A stretch of DNA of 5,193 nt. Origin: Bacteroidales bacterium UBA1179. GTDB taxonomy: Bacteria; Bacteroidota; Bacteroidia; Bacteroidales; Bacteroidaceae. The translations under genes were made by a program, and so were the position numbers. The notes beneath the pieces are model-generated. The model was given only the letters and a program-made list of their open reading frames with translations, was not told the DNA's origin and did not search any database. The DNA is taken from NCBI GenBank assembly GCA_002309915.1, contig DBYT01000015.1:850-6042 (forward strand), written 5' to 3'. This document shows, in pieces, positions 1 through 5,193 of this stretch. Position 1 is the stretch's first letter; each line of letters opens with the position of its first letter.

Positions 1-17
1 AAATCGATTTTTGCCAT
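1..17 (-). CDS. Possible start of a leftward gene, truncated by the window edge
   Basis: Reading the minus strand, an ATG at 17-15 opens a frame starting Met-Ala-Lys-Ile-Asp and leaves the window still open. Five codons cannot identify a protein, so no function is proposed. The support comes from upstream: the start is preceded by an A-rich leader of the kind used for translation initiation in Bacteroidetes, and further upstream lie a stable hairpin (57-103) and a TAnnTTTG-type promoter box (104-111), both correctly oriented. If real, the gene has an untranslated leader of roughly 84 bases and its own promoter, independent of the esterase operon that ends at 211. A chance ATG remains possible. 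Confidence 0.35.
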
Positions 18-56
18 TGTTTTTATAGTTTGATTGTTATTAAACTCTCAATTTTA

Positions 57-103
57 TAGCCGGTTCCAAAGGGCTTATTCAAAGCACCCTTGTAAACCGG
101 CTA
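57..103 (-). promoter_or_regulatory. Long stem-loop at the predicted 5' end of the leftward transcript
   Basis: The outer arms 57-65 and 95-103 are perfect 9-base inverted repeats (AACCGGCTA type). Inside them, 67-72 pairs with 87-92 and 73-76 pairs with 82-85, leaving a 5-base loop at 77-81 and a single bulge at 86. One inner pair (70 with 89) is a G-U wobble in RNA made from the minus strand but an A-C mismatch in RNA from the plus strand, which favours a role in leftward RNA. No T-run follows on either strand, so it is not a canonical intrinsic terminator. Its place just after the candidate promoter suggests a 5'-terminal mRNA structure. That role is inferred. Confidence 0.55.
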
Positions 104-134
104 CAAAAGTAACTCCTTTTTAAGGGATGGAAAA
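104..134 (-). promoter_or_regulatory. Candidate Bacteroidetes-type promoter for the leftward gene at the window edge
   Basis: On the minus strand, 111-104 reads TACTTTTG, a full match to the Bacteroidetes -7 consensus TAnnTTTG. Nineteen bases upstream (134-131) is TTTT, one mismatch from the -33 element TTTG. By the usual spacing, transcription would start near base 100, inside the outer stem of the 57-103 hairpin and about 84 bases before the ATG at 17. The -33 match is weak in an AT-rich region, so the call rests mainly on the -7 box and its position. Confidence 0.5.
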
Positions 135-185
135 ATTCAAAAAGCCTTTTTGCTCGCGCCTGCGCAATATTTAATATTTTGTAAC

Positions 186-209
186 AAAACTGCTTTCTTG
201 AGATAGCAA
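186..209 (-). terminator. Weak candidate terminator of the esterase operon
   Basis: Just after the stop codon at 211-213, minus-strand RNA can form a short TGCT/AGCA stem (208-205 with 194-191), followed by a T-rich tract (GTTTTGTT, 190-183). The stem is only 4-5 bp with a 10-base loop. A second weak palindrome lies further on at 138-152 (CAAAAA/TTTTTG arms, 3-base loop). Neither is a strong terminator, and the operon's true end is uncertain. Confidence 0.25.
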
Positions 210-210
210 T

Positions 211-1386
211 CTACTTCCACTTGTAGTTGTTGCGCCACAGTCCGGGCAGGAAGTGGTAGTAGAGCAGATGGCGCCAGGTTACCAGGTCGTGGGCTCCGGG
301 AGCGTCATCGTCATACTCGTGCTTTACGCCCAGCTCGTCCAACTGGTTGTGCAGGGTGGTGTGACGGCCCATGAATCCGGTCTCGTATGCACCTCCGCCC
401 ACAAACAGATAGTCAATCTTGCTGTTTACATCGGGCTCCTTGATGGCGGGAGTCTCGTCCAGGCCGATGGCCGCGCTCAAGAGACCGGCCGATCCGAACA
501 CGTCAAGGTTACGGAATACCACATACTGGGTCATGCGTCCACCCATGGAGAGTCCGCTCAGGGCGCGCGCGTGCTTATCCTTGATGCAGCTGTAGTGTGA
601 CTCCACAAAGGGGATGATGTTGTCAATAAGGTCCCTCTCAATCATGGGGAATGCCAGCTCGGTGTGCTGCGGATGGCTGCGGGTAACCATCTGGTCGTTG
701 GGGAATACCACGATCATCTCCTTGGCCTTACCCTCTGCAATGACGTTGTCCAGTATCCAGTTGGCGCGGCCGTGCATGATCCATGTCTCGGTAAGGTCAC
801 CCGATCCGCCCATAAGATAGAGTACGGGGTACTTTTTCTTGGGGTTGTAGTTGGCCGGGGTATAGACAATCAGGTCCCTCAAACCATTTGTTACGTTTGA
901 ATAATAGTAGTGCGTAGTCCATGAGCCGTGCGGTACATCGGGCTTGGGATCATACCATGCGGGCTCGTCGCCGTGCACAAAGAGCATACTGAACGATGGC
1001 ATTGCTGCGTGTCCGGTAAACTGGTTGTTGGCATCTATGTTCTGTACTCCGTCAATGATGATGTAGTACAGGTAAATCTCGGGAGCAAGAGGGCCGATGG
1101 TCAGTTCCCAGACACCGTTGTCTCCCTTGGTAAAGTTGGGACGCTGGCGGTTGTTACCCACGAACATGGAACCGGTCAGCTGAACGGTCTCGGCCTTGGG
1201 TGCCCTTACGCGGAAGGTGACGGTATGGTCATCGTGCACCTCGGGTGACAGCACCTGGGCGTTATAGGGAAGTATGCCCTCAGGCTCGGTGCGCTGAGGG
1301 TCATACTGTATGTTCACTCTCGACTGCTGTGCCACGATGGGCAGAGCGGCCAACAGCAATGTTGAAAGAAAAAGTGAGCGTTTCAT
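211..1386 (-). CDS. Secreted CE1-family esterase with N-terminal E-set module (feruloyl/acetyl-xylan esterase-like)
   Basis: A 391-residue exported alpha/beta-hydrolase, probably removing ester-linked acyl groups (feruloyl or acetyl) from plant polysaccharide. The exact substrate cannot be read from sequence. Residues 1-19 form a Sec signal peptide (KR, then a Leu/Ala core, cleavage likely at IVA-QQ) with no lipobox Cys, so a periplasmic location is likely. Residues about 42-137 are an E-set (CBM48-like) beta-sandwich with the family's TVTFRVRAP and GVWELTIGPL segments. The catalytic domain spans about 150-385. The nucleophile is Ser280 in GLSMGG and the base is His366 in PGAHDLVTWR. At the position where the two neighbouring domains have the catalytic Asp, this protein has Glu335 (GGGAYET), which is unusual. 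The ATG overlaps the stop of the upstream tandem esterase by one base (TAATG), so coupled translation is expected. The family assignment is confident; the activity is inferred. Confidence 0.88.
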   Translation of the reverse strand: MKRSLFLSTLLLAALPIVAQQSRVNIQYDPQRTEPEGILPYNAQVLSPEVHDDHTVTFRVRAPKAETVQLTGSMFVGNNRQRPNFTKGDNGVWELTIGPLAPEIYLYYIIIDGVQNIDANNQFTGHAAMPSFSMLFVHGDEPAWYDPKPDVPHGSWTTHYYYSNVTNGLRDLIVYTPANYNPKKKYPVLYLMGGSGDLTETWIMHGRANWILDNVIAEGKAKEMIVVFPNDQMVTRSHPQHTELAFPMIERDLIDNIIPFVESHYSCIKDKHARALSGLSMGGRMTQYVVFRNLDVFGSAGLLSAAIGLDETPAIKEPDVNSKIDYLFVGGGAYETGFMGRHTTLHNQLDELGVKHEYDDDAPGAHDLVTWRHLLYYHFLPGLWRNNYKWK

Positions 1387-3719
1387 TACTTGAAGAGTTC
1401 TTTAACGGTCAGTTCCAGATAGTCGCGGCAGTTCATCCATGTGTGGCCACCCTCGGGGTTGTAGAAGGTGTGCTTGAGTCCCTGCTCGGTCAGGTACTTG
1501 TCAAGACCAAGTGACTGGGTGATAAGGAAATCGGACTTGCCGGTACCCAGGAACATGAATTTGAGATTCTTCTTAAGGTCCTTGATGGGGGCGTATGTGC
1601 CGTTCTCAAAGTTTCCCTTGTACTCATCCTCGCTGAAAATGGCGGGAGCATAAGCAGCTACATAGTGGAACAGTTTGGGATTGCCCAAACCTGCAGCCAG
1701 TGTCTGACGGCCACCCAGTGAGAATCCGGCGATGGCGCGGTTATCGGCATTCTTGATTACGTTGTAGTTCTTCTCAATAAAGGGGATTACCTCCTCAGTG
1801 AACTCCTTGGTGGTGAGCTTGACATCCATGGCATCGTATGCCTGAGCCTTGCCCTGGGCAATCATCTCGGGATAGGGGTTGGCATAAGGCATAACCACGA
1901 TCATGCGCTTGGCCTCACCGCTGGCAATCATGTTGTCCAGGATGTTGTTCATCTGACCAACCTTGAACCAGGTCTCGTAGGTATCGGTCATACCGTGAAT
2001 CAGATACAGCACGGGGAGTTTCTCCTTGCCGTTGGGATCATAACCGGCGGGAGTGTATACGCACATGGGGCGCTCTACGCCGCAAGCCTTTGAGAAGTAG
2101 TAGCGGTATGCCACCTTGCCGTGGGGAACATCCTTCTGGATATCCTGAACGGTGGGAGCCTCGCCGCGTACGTCAACAAGACTGTACTTGAAGTTCTCGT
2201 TGGGGAACATGTGCATGTTGTTGGGATCGGCCACCTGTGTGCCGTCTATAACGAATGCGTAAGGGTAGATATCGGGAGCGGGGGGAGTTACGGTGATGCT
2301 CCATACGCCGCGGTCATCCTTCTGCATGGCTGCTCTTGAGGCAAGCATCTGGCAGTCAAGTTCAACTCTCTGGGCATCGGCGGCCTGGCAGCGGAATGTA
2401 ACTGTGCCGTCGGCATTGTACTCGGGTGACTTTACGCCTGCGGGGAAGAGGCTTGTCATGAGTGAGCCTGTAAGACGTGAGGGCTCTGCACCTCCCAGTT
2501 TCTCCAGACGAACCTTCTCGGCCTCCTCAAGGCTCATGCTCTCGGCAACGGCCTTGTCAATGACTGCCTGATCCTGGAACAGCAGCGGGAATGACTTCTC
2601 CAGCCAGTAGCGGGCGTTCATCCAGGTGTGGCCGTACTTGTCATGTGTAAATACTTTTACGTTCTTGATGTTGTGACGGTCAAGCATCTGCATCAGGTCC
2701 TTGGAGTTTCCATAGAGGAAATCATCGGTGCCGATACCCAGCCAGAACAGATGCACCTTCTTGTTGAAAGCCTCTGAATCCTCAAACTGGCTGTCGCGAA
2801 CCTGGGTGAATGAGCTGTATGAGCACAGGTATGAGAACTTGTCCAGATTGGCAAGTCCGATGGCCATACCCTGGTTGCCACCGCGTGAGAATCCGCCGAT
2901 ACCACGATGGTCAGCATCGTTGATGGTGCGGTAGTTGCTCTCAACGAAAGGCATCAGTACGTCGGTGAAATCCTGGTTGAAGTTGTAGCCTCCGCCCATT
3001 CCGCCAAAGCCACCCATGCCACCGAATCCGCCGCGGCCACCCTGGGGCTGGGGCTGACGCTCGGTCTTGAGCAGAGTTGCGTTACCGTAGGGGAGTACCA
3101 GGATCATCTCCTTGGCCTTGCCCTCGGCAATCAGGTTGTCAAGGATAAGGTTCATCTTACCAACCTTGAAATATACCTCCTCGGTATCGGTGGTACCGCT
3201 TATGAGGTACATGACAGGGTATTTCTTGTCCTTGTTCTTGGGATCGTCGTAGAAGGGCGGGGTATATACTATCACGGGGATGTGCATATCCAGTCCGGGT
3301 GACCAGTAGTTGAGATAGTCCACGCTGCCGTGGGGAACATCCTTAAGGGCGCTGAGTTTGTCGGCACGCATATCCAGAAGGCTGTTCTTGAAGGTCTCGT
3401 TGGGGAACCACTCGGGGCACTGGGGGTCCATGACGCTGATTCCGTCAACCTCAAAATGATAGGGATAGATATCGGGCTCTGCGGGGCCGATGGTTGCGGT
3501 CCATACGCCGTTTGCGCCCTTGGTCATGTCAACGCTCTCGCTGAACTGTGTCCATACCTTGACAGACTTGGCATTGCGGTTTGAGTAGTTGAAAGTCACT
3601 GTGTTATCGGGATTGATAACTGTCGATGGGGCCTGCTGTCCCATTCCGCCCGGCTGGGCGCTGATTGCTCTTGTCATAGCGGCTGCTATGAGGAGAAGAG
3701 TCAGATTCTTGATTCTCAT
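1386..3719 (-). CDS. Secreted tandem esterase: two E-set + CE1 modules in one chain
   Basis: A 777-residue exported protein made of two complete copies of the E-set + CE1 esterase unit, about 400 residues apart. The signal peptide is residues 1-21 (ISA-QP cleavage, no lipobox). Module 1: E-set about 31-118, KDVPHG hinge 127-131, CE1 domain about 135-382 with Ser278 (GFSRGG), Asp333 (GTDDFL) and His364 (YGHTW). Module 2: E-set about 429-518, the same hinge near 529-534, CE1 domain about 537-777 with Ser667 (GFSLGG), Asp730 (GKSDFL) and His759 (GGHTW). Both triads look intact. A linker rich in Glu, Lys and Ala (about 383-425) joins the modules. Module 1 has a Gly/Met/Phe-rich insert (227-244) that module 2 lacks. 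It probably deacylates feruloylated or acetylated xylan-type glycans in the periplasm. It is the first gene of the pair with the downstream single-module esterase. No convincing promoter is visible upstream. Substrate is inferred. Confidence 0.9.
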   Translation of the reverse strand: MRIKNLTLLLIAAAMTRAISAQPGGMGQQAPSTVINPDNTVTFNYSNRNAKSVKVWTQFSESVDMTKGANGVWTATIGPAEPDIYPYHFEVDGISVMDPQCPEWFPNETFKNSLLDMRADKLSALKDVPHGSVDYLNYWSPGLDMHIPVIVYTPPFYDDPKNKDKKYPVMYLISGTTDTEEVYFKVGKMNLILDNLIAEGKAKEMILVLPYGNATLLKTERQPQPQGGRGGFGGMGGFGGMGGGYNFNQDFTDVLMPFVESNYRTINDADHRGIGGFSRGGNQGMAIGLANLDKFSYLCSYSSFTQVRDSQFEDSEAFNKKVHLFWLGIGTDDFLYGNSKDLMQMLDRHNIKNVKVFTHDKYGHTWMNARYWLEKSFPLLFQDQAVIDKAVAESMSLEEAEKVRLEKLGGAEPSRLTGSLMTSLFPAGVKSPEYNADGTVTFRCQAADAQRVELDCQMLASRAAMQKDDRGVWSITVTPPAPDIYPYAFVIDGTQVADPNNMHMFPNENFKYSLVDVRGEAPTVQDIQKDVPHGKVAYRYYFSKACGVERPMCVYTPAGYDPNGKEKLPVLYLIHGMTDTYETWFKVGQMNNILDNMIASGEAKRMIVVMPYANPYPEMIAQGKAQAYDAMDVKLTTKEFTEEVIPFIEKNYNVIKNADNRAIAGFSLGGRQTLAAGLGNPKLFHYVAAYAPAIFSEDEYKGNFENGTYAPIKDLKKNLKFMFLGTGKSDFLITQSLGLDKYLTEQGLKHTFYNPEGGHTWMNCRDYLELTVKELFK
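2997..3032 (-). repeat. 18-base imperfect tandem repeat encoding a Gly-rich insert
   Basis: Two adjacent 18-base units (2997-3014 and 3015-3032) each encode Gly-Gly-Phe-Gly-Gly-Met, inside a longer Gly-rich run at residues 227-244 of the tandem esterase. The unit differs between copies only at codon wobble positions. The run sits between the PYGN strand-end motif and the helix before the nucleophile, in the first catalytic domain only. Confidence 0.75.
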
Positions 3720-3766
3720 AATGTATATTGGTGTTGTTTAAAATTTTCGGGGTTTGAAGATACCCA

Positions 3767-3798
3767 TTTTAATCAGAATAATGGTTGTTTTTACTTTG
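3767..3798 (+). promoter_or_regulatory. Candidate promoter of upp
   Basis: TTACTTTG at 3791-3798 matches the Bacteroidetes -7 box TAnnTTTG except for one base. TTTT at 3767-3770 is one mismatch from the -33 box TTTG, with a 20-base spacer, within the normal 19-21 range. Transcription would start near 3802, giving a leader of about 58 bases that ends in an A-rich stretch just before the upp ATG at 3861. No comparable box was found on the opposite strand for the divergent esterase operon. Confidence 0.45.
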
Positions 3799-3860
3799 AA
3801 TTATGTACATTTGTTGGATTTTGGCCTCTTGAAACAGGACTACAAATAGATATAAACAAT

Positions 3861-4511
3861 ATGGAAGTTATTGATTTTAACAAACAAAACAGTATTCTGA
3901 ACCAGTTCATCGCCGAGATTCGTGACGTGAACATCCAGAAGGACCAGCTCCGTTTCCGCCGTAACCTGGAGCGCATAGGTGAAATTATGGCACTTGAGGT
4001 AAGTAAGAAACTCAATTACGTGACAAAGGATGTCCAGACCCCGCTTGGAGTATCGACCATCAACGTTCCTGAAGAGGATATCGTTCTTGGTACCGTATTC
4101 CGCGCCGGACTGCCCCTGCACCAGGGTTTCCACAACTACTTTGACCATTGCGAGAACGCGTTCGTATCGGCCTACCGTAAATATCTGGATGAGGTGAACT
4201 TTGACGTGCACATCGAGTACATGGCATCACCAAAACTTGACGGCAAGACCCTGATCCTGGTTGACCCCATGCTGGCTACCGGTAACAGTATGTACCTGGC
4301 TTACCGCGCACTGCTGCTCAAGGGCACTCCCGCCCGCATACACCTGTGCTCCGTTATTGCGGCTCAGGCCGGTGTTGACTATGTATGCAAGATGTTCCCG
4401 CAGGACATCACAACCCTGTGGTGCGCCGCTGTGGATCCCGAACTCAACAGCCACGCTTACATCATCCCCGGTCTGGGTGATGCCGGTGACCTCTGCTTCG
4501 GTGAGAAATAG
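3861..4511 (+). CDS. upp: Uracil phosphoribosyltransferase
   Basis: A cytosolic pyrimidine-salvage enzyme that joins uracil to PRPP to give UMP and pyrophosphate. The 216 residues are close to the family's usual length (about 208-217), so the gene is complete. Diagnostic motifs are visible. The PRPP-binding loop is LILVDPMLATGNSM at 131-144 (family form VDPMLATGGSA, with Asn142 in place of one Gly). The C-terminal uracil-binding segment is YIIPGLGDAGD at 200-210. The RAGL motif is at 81-84, continuing as PLHQGF where many bacterial enzymes have a different sequence. The N-terminal RRNLERIGEIMALEVSKKL helix is also typical. There is no signal peptide. The ATG at 3861 is preceded by an A-rich leader (ATAAACAAT), consistent with initiation in Bacteroidetes. 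It is divergent from the esterase operon and followed by a terminator-like hairpin, so it is probably its own transcription unit. Confidence 0.96.
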   Translation: MEVIDFNKQNSILNQFIAEIRDVNIQKDQLRFRRNLERIGEIMALEVSKKLNYVTKDVQTPLGVSTINVPEEDIVLGTVFRAGLPLHQGFHNYFDHCENAFVSAYRKYLDEVNFDVHIEYMASPKLDGKTLILVDPMLATGNSMYLAYRALLLKGTPARIHLCSVIAAQAGVDYVCKMFPQDITTLWCAAVDPELNSHAYIIPGLGDAGDLCFGEK

Positions 4512-4546
4512 TACCATTGGGGTCAGGCCCCTTTGGTATCATTTTT
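4512..4546 (+). terminator. Intrinsic terminator-like hairpin after upp
   Basis: Directly after the upp stop, TACCA (4512-4516) pairs with TGGTA (4534-4538) and GGGG (4519-4522) pairs with CCCC (4528-4531). The two are separated by a symmetric two-base TT/TT mismatch, and the loop is 5 bases. A run of five T (4542-4546) follows three bases later. The T-run lies on the plus-strand side only, so it should terminate the rightward upp transcript. The internal mismatch could make it leaky. Confidence 0.65.
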
Positions 4547-4576
4547 ATTCAACAGTCTGATTATTAACCTATTCTT

Positions 4577-5193
4577 ATGAGAAAAACCTTATTGACAGCC
4601 ACAGCCGTGATATGCGGTGCTGTGGTGTGGGCACAGCCCAAACTGAGTGCCGACAACATTGATGAAGTGCTTAAGGCAATGACCCTGGAGGAGAAAGCCA
4701 CCCTGATAGCCGGTGGCGGATGGGGTAGCATGAGCGCCGGATCCATGACTGCATCCGATGTTGCCAATGTTCCCGGAGCTGCCGGTTCAACACAGCCCAT
4801 TGCCCGTTTGGGAATTCCCAAGACCATATTGGCCGATGGCCCCGCCGGACTGCGTATCAATCCGACCCGTCAGGGTGACAGCCAGACCTATTATTGTACA
4901 GGTTTTCCCGTAGGTACCGTATTGGCCTGCACATGGAATACCGAACTTGTGGAGCAGCTTACCACAGCCATGGGCCAGGAGGTTCATGAGTATGGTGTTG
5001 ACGTACTTCTGGCTCCCGGCATGAACCTGCACCGCAACCCGCTGTGCGGACGTAACTTTGAGTATTTCTCAGAGGATCCCCTCTTGAGCGGTAAGATATC
5101 GGCCGCATATGTAAAGGGTATCCAGAAGAATGACGTGGGTGTATCGGTCAAGCACTATGCAGCCAATGACCAGGAGATAAACCGCAGTGAGAA
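4577..5193 (+). CDS. Secreted GH3 glycoside hydrolase (beta-glucosidase/beta-xylosidase-like), 5' part only
   Basis: The first 205 residues of a glycoside hydrolase family 3 enzyme, cut by the window edge. Such enzymes release terminal beta-linked sugars, usually glucose or xylose, by a retaining mechanism. Residues 1-19 are a Sec signal peptide (RK, then a hydrophobic core, cleavage likely at VWA-QP). Cys13 is not in a lipobox, so a periplasmic location is likely. From about residue 26 the (beta/alpha)8 GH3 domain begins: MTLEEKATLIAG (35-46), ADGPAGLR (86-93) with the substrate-binding Asp87, GMNLHRNPLCGRNFEYFSEDP (148-168, in pieces) with Arg159, and the KHY..ND motif with Lys192 and His193. 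The catalytic nucleophile Asp and the C-terminal domains lie outside the window, so activity and exact substrate cannot be judged. It starts 65 bases after upp, beyond the terminator-like hairpin. The GH3 assignment is firm; the specificity is open. Confidence 0.93.
   Translation, partial: MRKTLLTATAVICGAVVWAQPKLSADNIDEVLKAMTLEEKATLIAGGGWGSMSAGSMTASDVANVPGAAGSTQPIARLGIPKTILADGPAGLRINPTRQGDSQTYYCTGFPVGTVLACTWNTELVEQLTTAMGQEVHEYGVDVLLAPGMNLHRNPLCGRNFEYFSEDPLLSGKISAAYVKGIQKNDVGVSVKHYAANDQEINRSE

Noticed and set aside
57..103. The hairpin as the rho-independent terminator of the esterase operon
   Set aside because: It lies over 100 bases past the stop and lacks a T-run on the minus strand (what follows is TAAAATTGAG). 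It fits better as a 5' leader structure of the next gene.
2118..3344. The 18-base identical sequences (2118-2135 and 3327-3344) as a mobile or regulatory direct repeat
   Set aside because: Both encode the same conserved KDVPHG hinge in equivalent module positions, so protein duplication and constraint explain them.
253..3584. Several plus-strand open frames of 60-130 codons across the esterase operon
   Set aside because: They lie opposite two well-supported genes with clear catalytic motifs, show no recognisable domains, and are explained by the codon use of the minus-strand genes.
3738..3767. Nine-codon minus-strand reading frame (MGIFKPRKF) just upstream of the tandem esterase, as a possible leader peptide
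   Set aside because: It is very short, has no regulatory codon pattern or paired hairpins, and lies in AT-rich DNA where such frames arise by chance.
4577..4640. GH3 protein as an outer-membrane lipoprotein because of Cys13 in the leader
   Set aside because: The residue before the Cys is Ile, not Gly, Ala or Ser as a lipobox needs, and a normal signal peptidase I site (VWA-QP) follows.
3840..4860. Minus-strand open frames opposite upp and the GH3 gene
   Set aside because: Both loci have unmistakable family motifs on the plus strand; the opposite frames show none.
1..5193. CRISPR array, tRNA, rRNA, insertion sequence or attachment site
   Set aside because: No regularly spaced repeats, cloverleaf-like segments, transposase motifs or flanking direct repeats were seen.

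Overview
The window looks like chromosomal DNA from a carbohydrate-degrading Bacteroidales bacterium (Prevotella/Bacteroides type). This is inferred from family content, not from a marker gene. The signs are secreted CE1-type esterases with N-terminal E-set modules, a Bacteroidetes-style GH3 enzyme, AT-rich intergenic regions with A-rich translation starts instead of strong Shine-Dalgarno sequences, and promoter-like TAnnTTTG boxes.

Layout, left to right. Bases 1-17 hold what may be the first codons of a leftward gene. It is preceded by a good Bacteroidetes-type promoter (104-134, minus strand) and a long hairpin (57-103) that would sit at the very 5' end of its mRNA. Bases 211-3719 are a two-gene leftward operon. 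The first gene (1386-3719) encodes a 777-residue exported protein with two complete E-set + CE1 esterase modules in tandem. The second (211-1386) encodes a 391-residue exported protein with one such module. The stop of the first and the start of the second share one base (TAATG), so they are probably translationally coupled. A 141-base divergent intergenic region (3720-3860) carries a candidate promoter for the rightward gene upp (3861-4511, uracil phosphoribosyltransferase). A hairpin with a T-run follows upp. A secreted GH3 glycoside hydrolase then begins at 4577 and runs off the right edge.

Working together: the two esterase proteins carry three esterase modules, which would plausibly remove acyl groups (feruloyl or acetyl) from plant hemicellulose in the periplasm. 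The GH3 enzyme would release sugars from the resulting oligosaccharides. upp is a cytosolic pyrimidine-salvage gene with no evident link to this task. No SusC/SusD pair or regulator is visible, so a polysaccharide utilisation locus cannot be claimed from this window alone.

I see no clearly new system. The points most worth checking are the Asp-to-Glu change at the expected acid position of the single-module esterase, the divergence of the two active sites in the tandem protein, and the 5'-terminal mRNA hairpin at the left edge.
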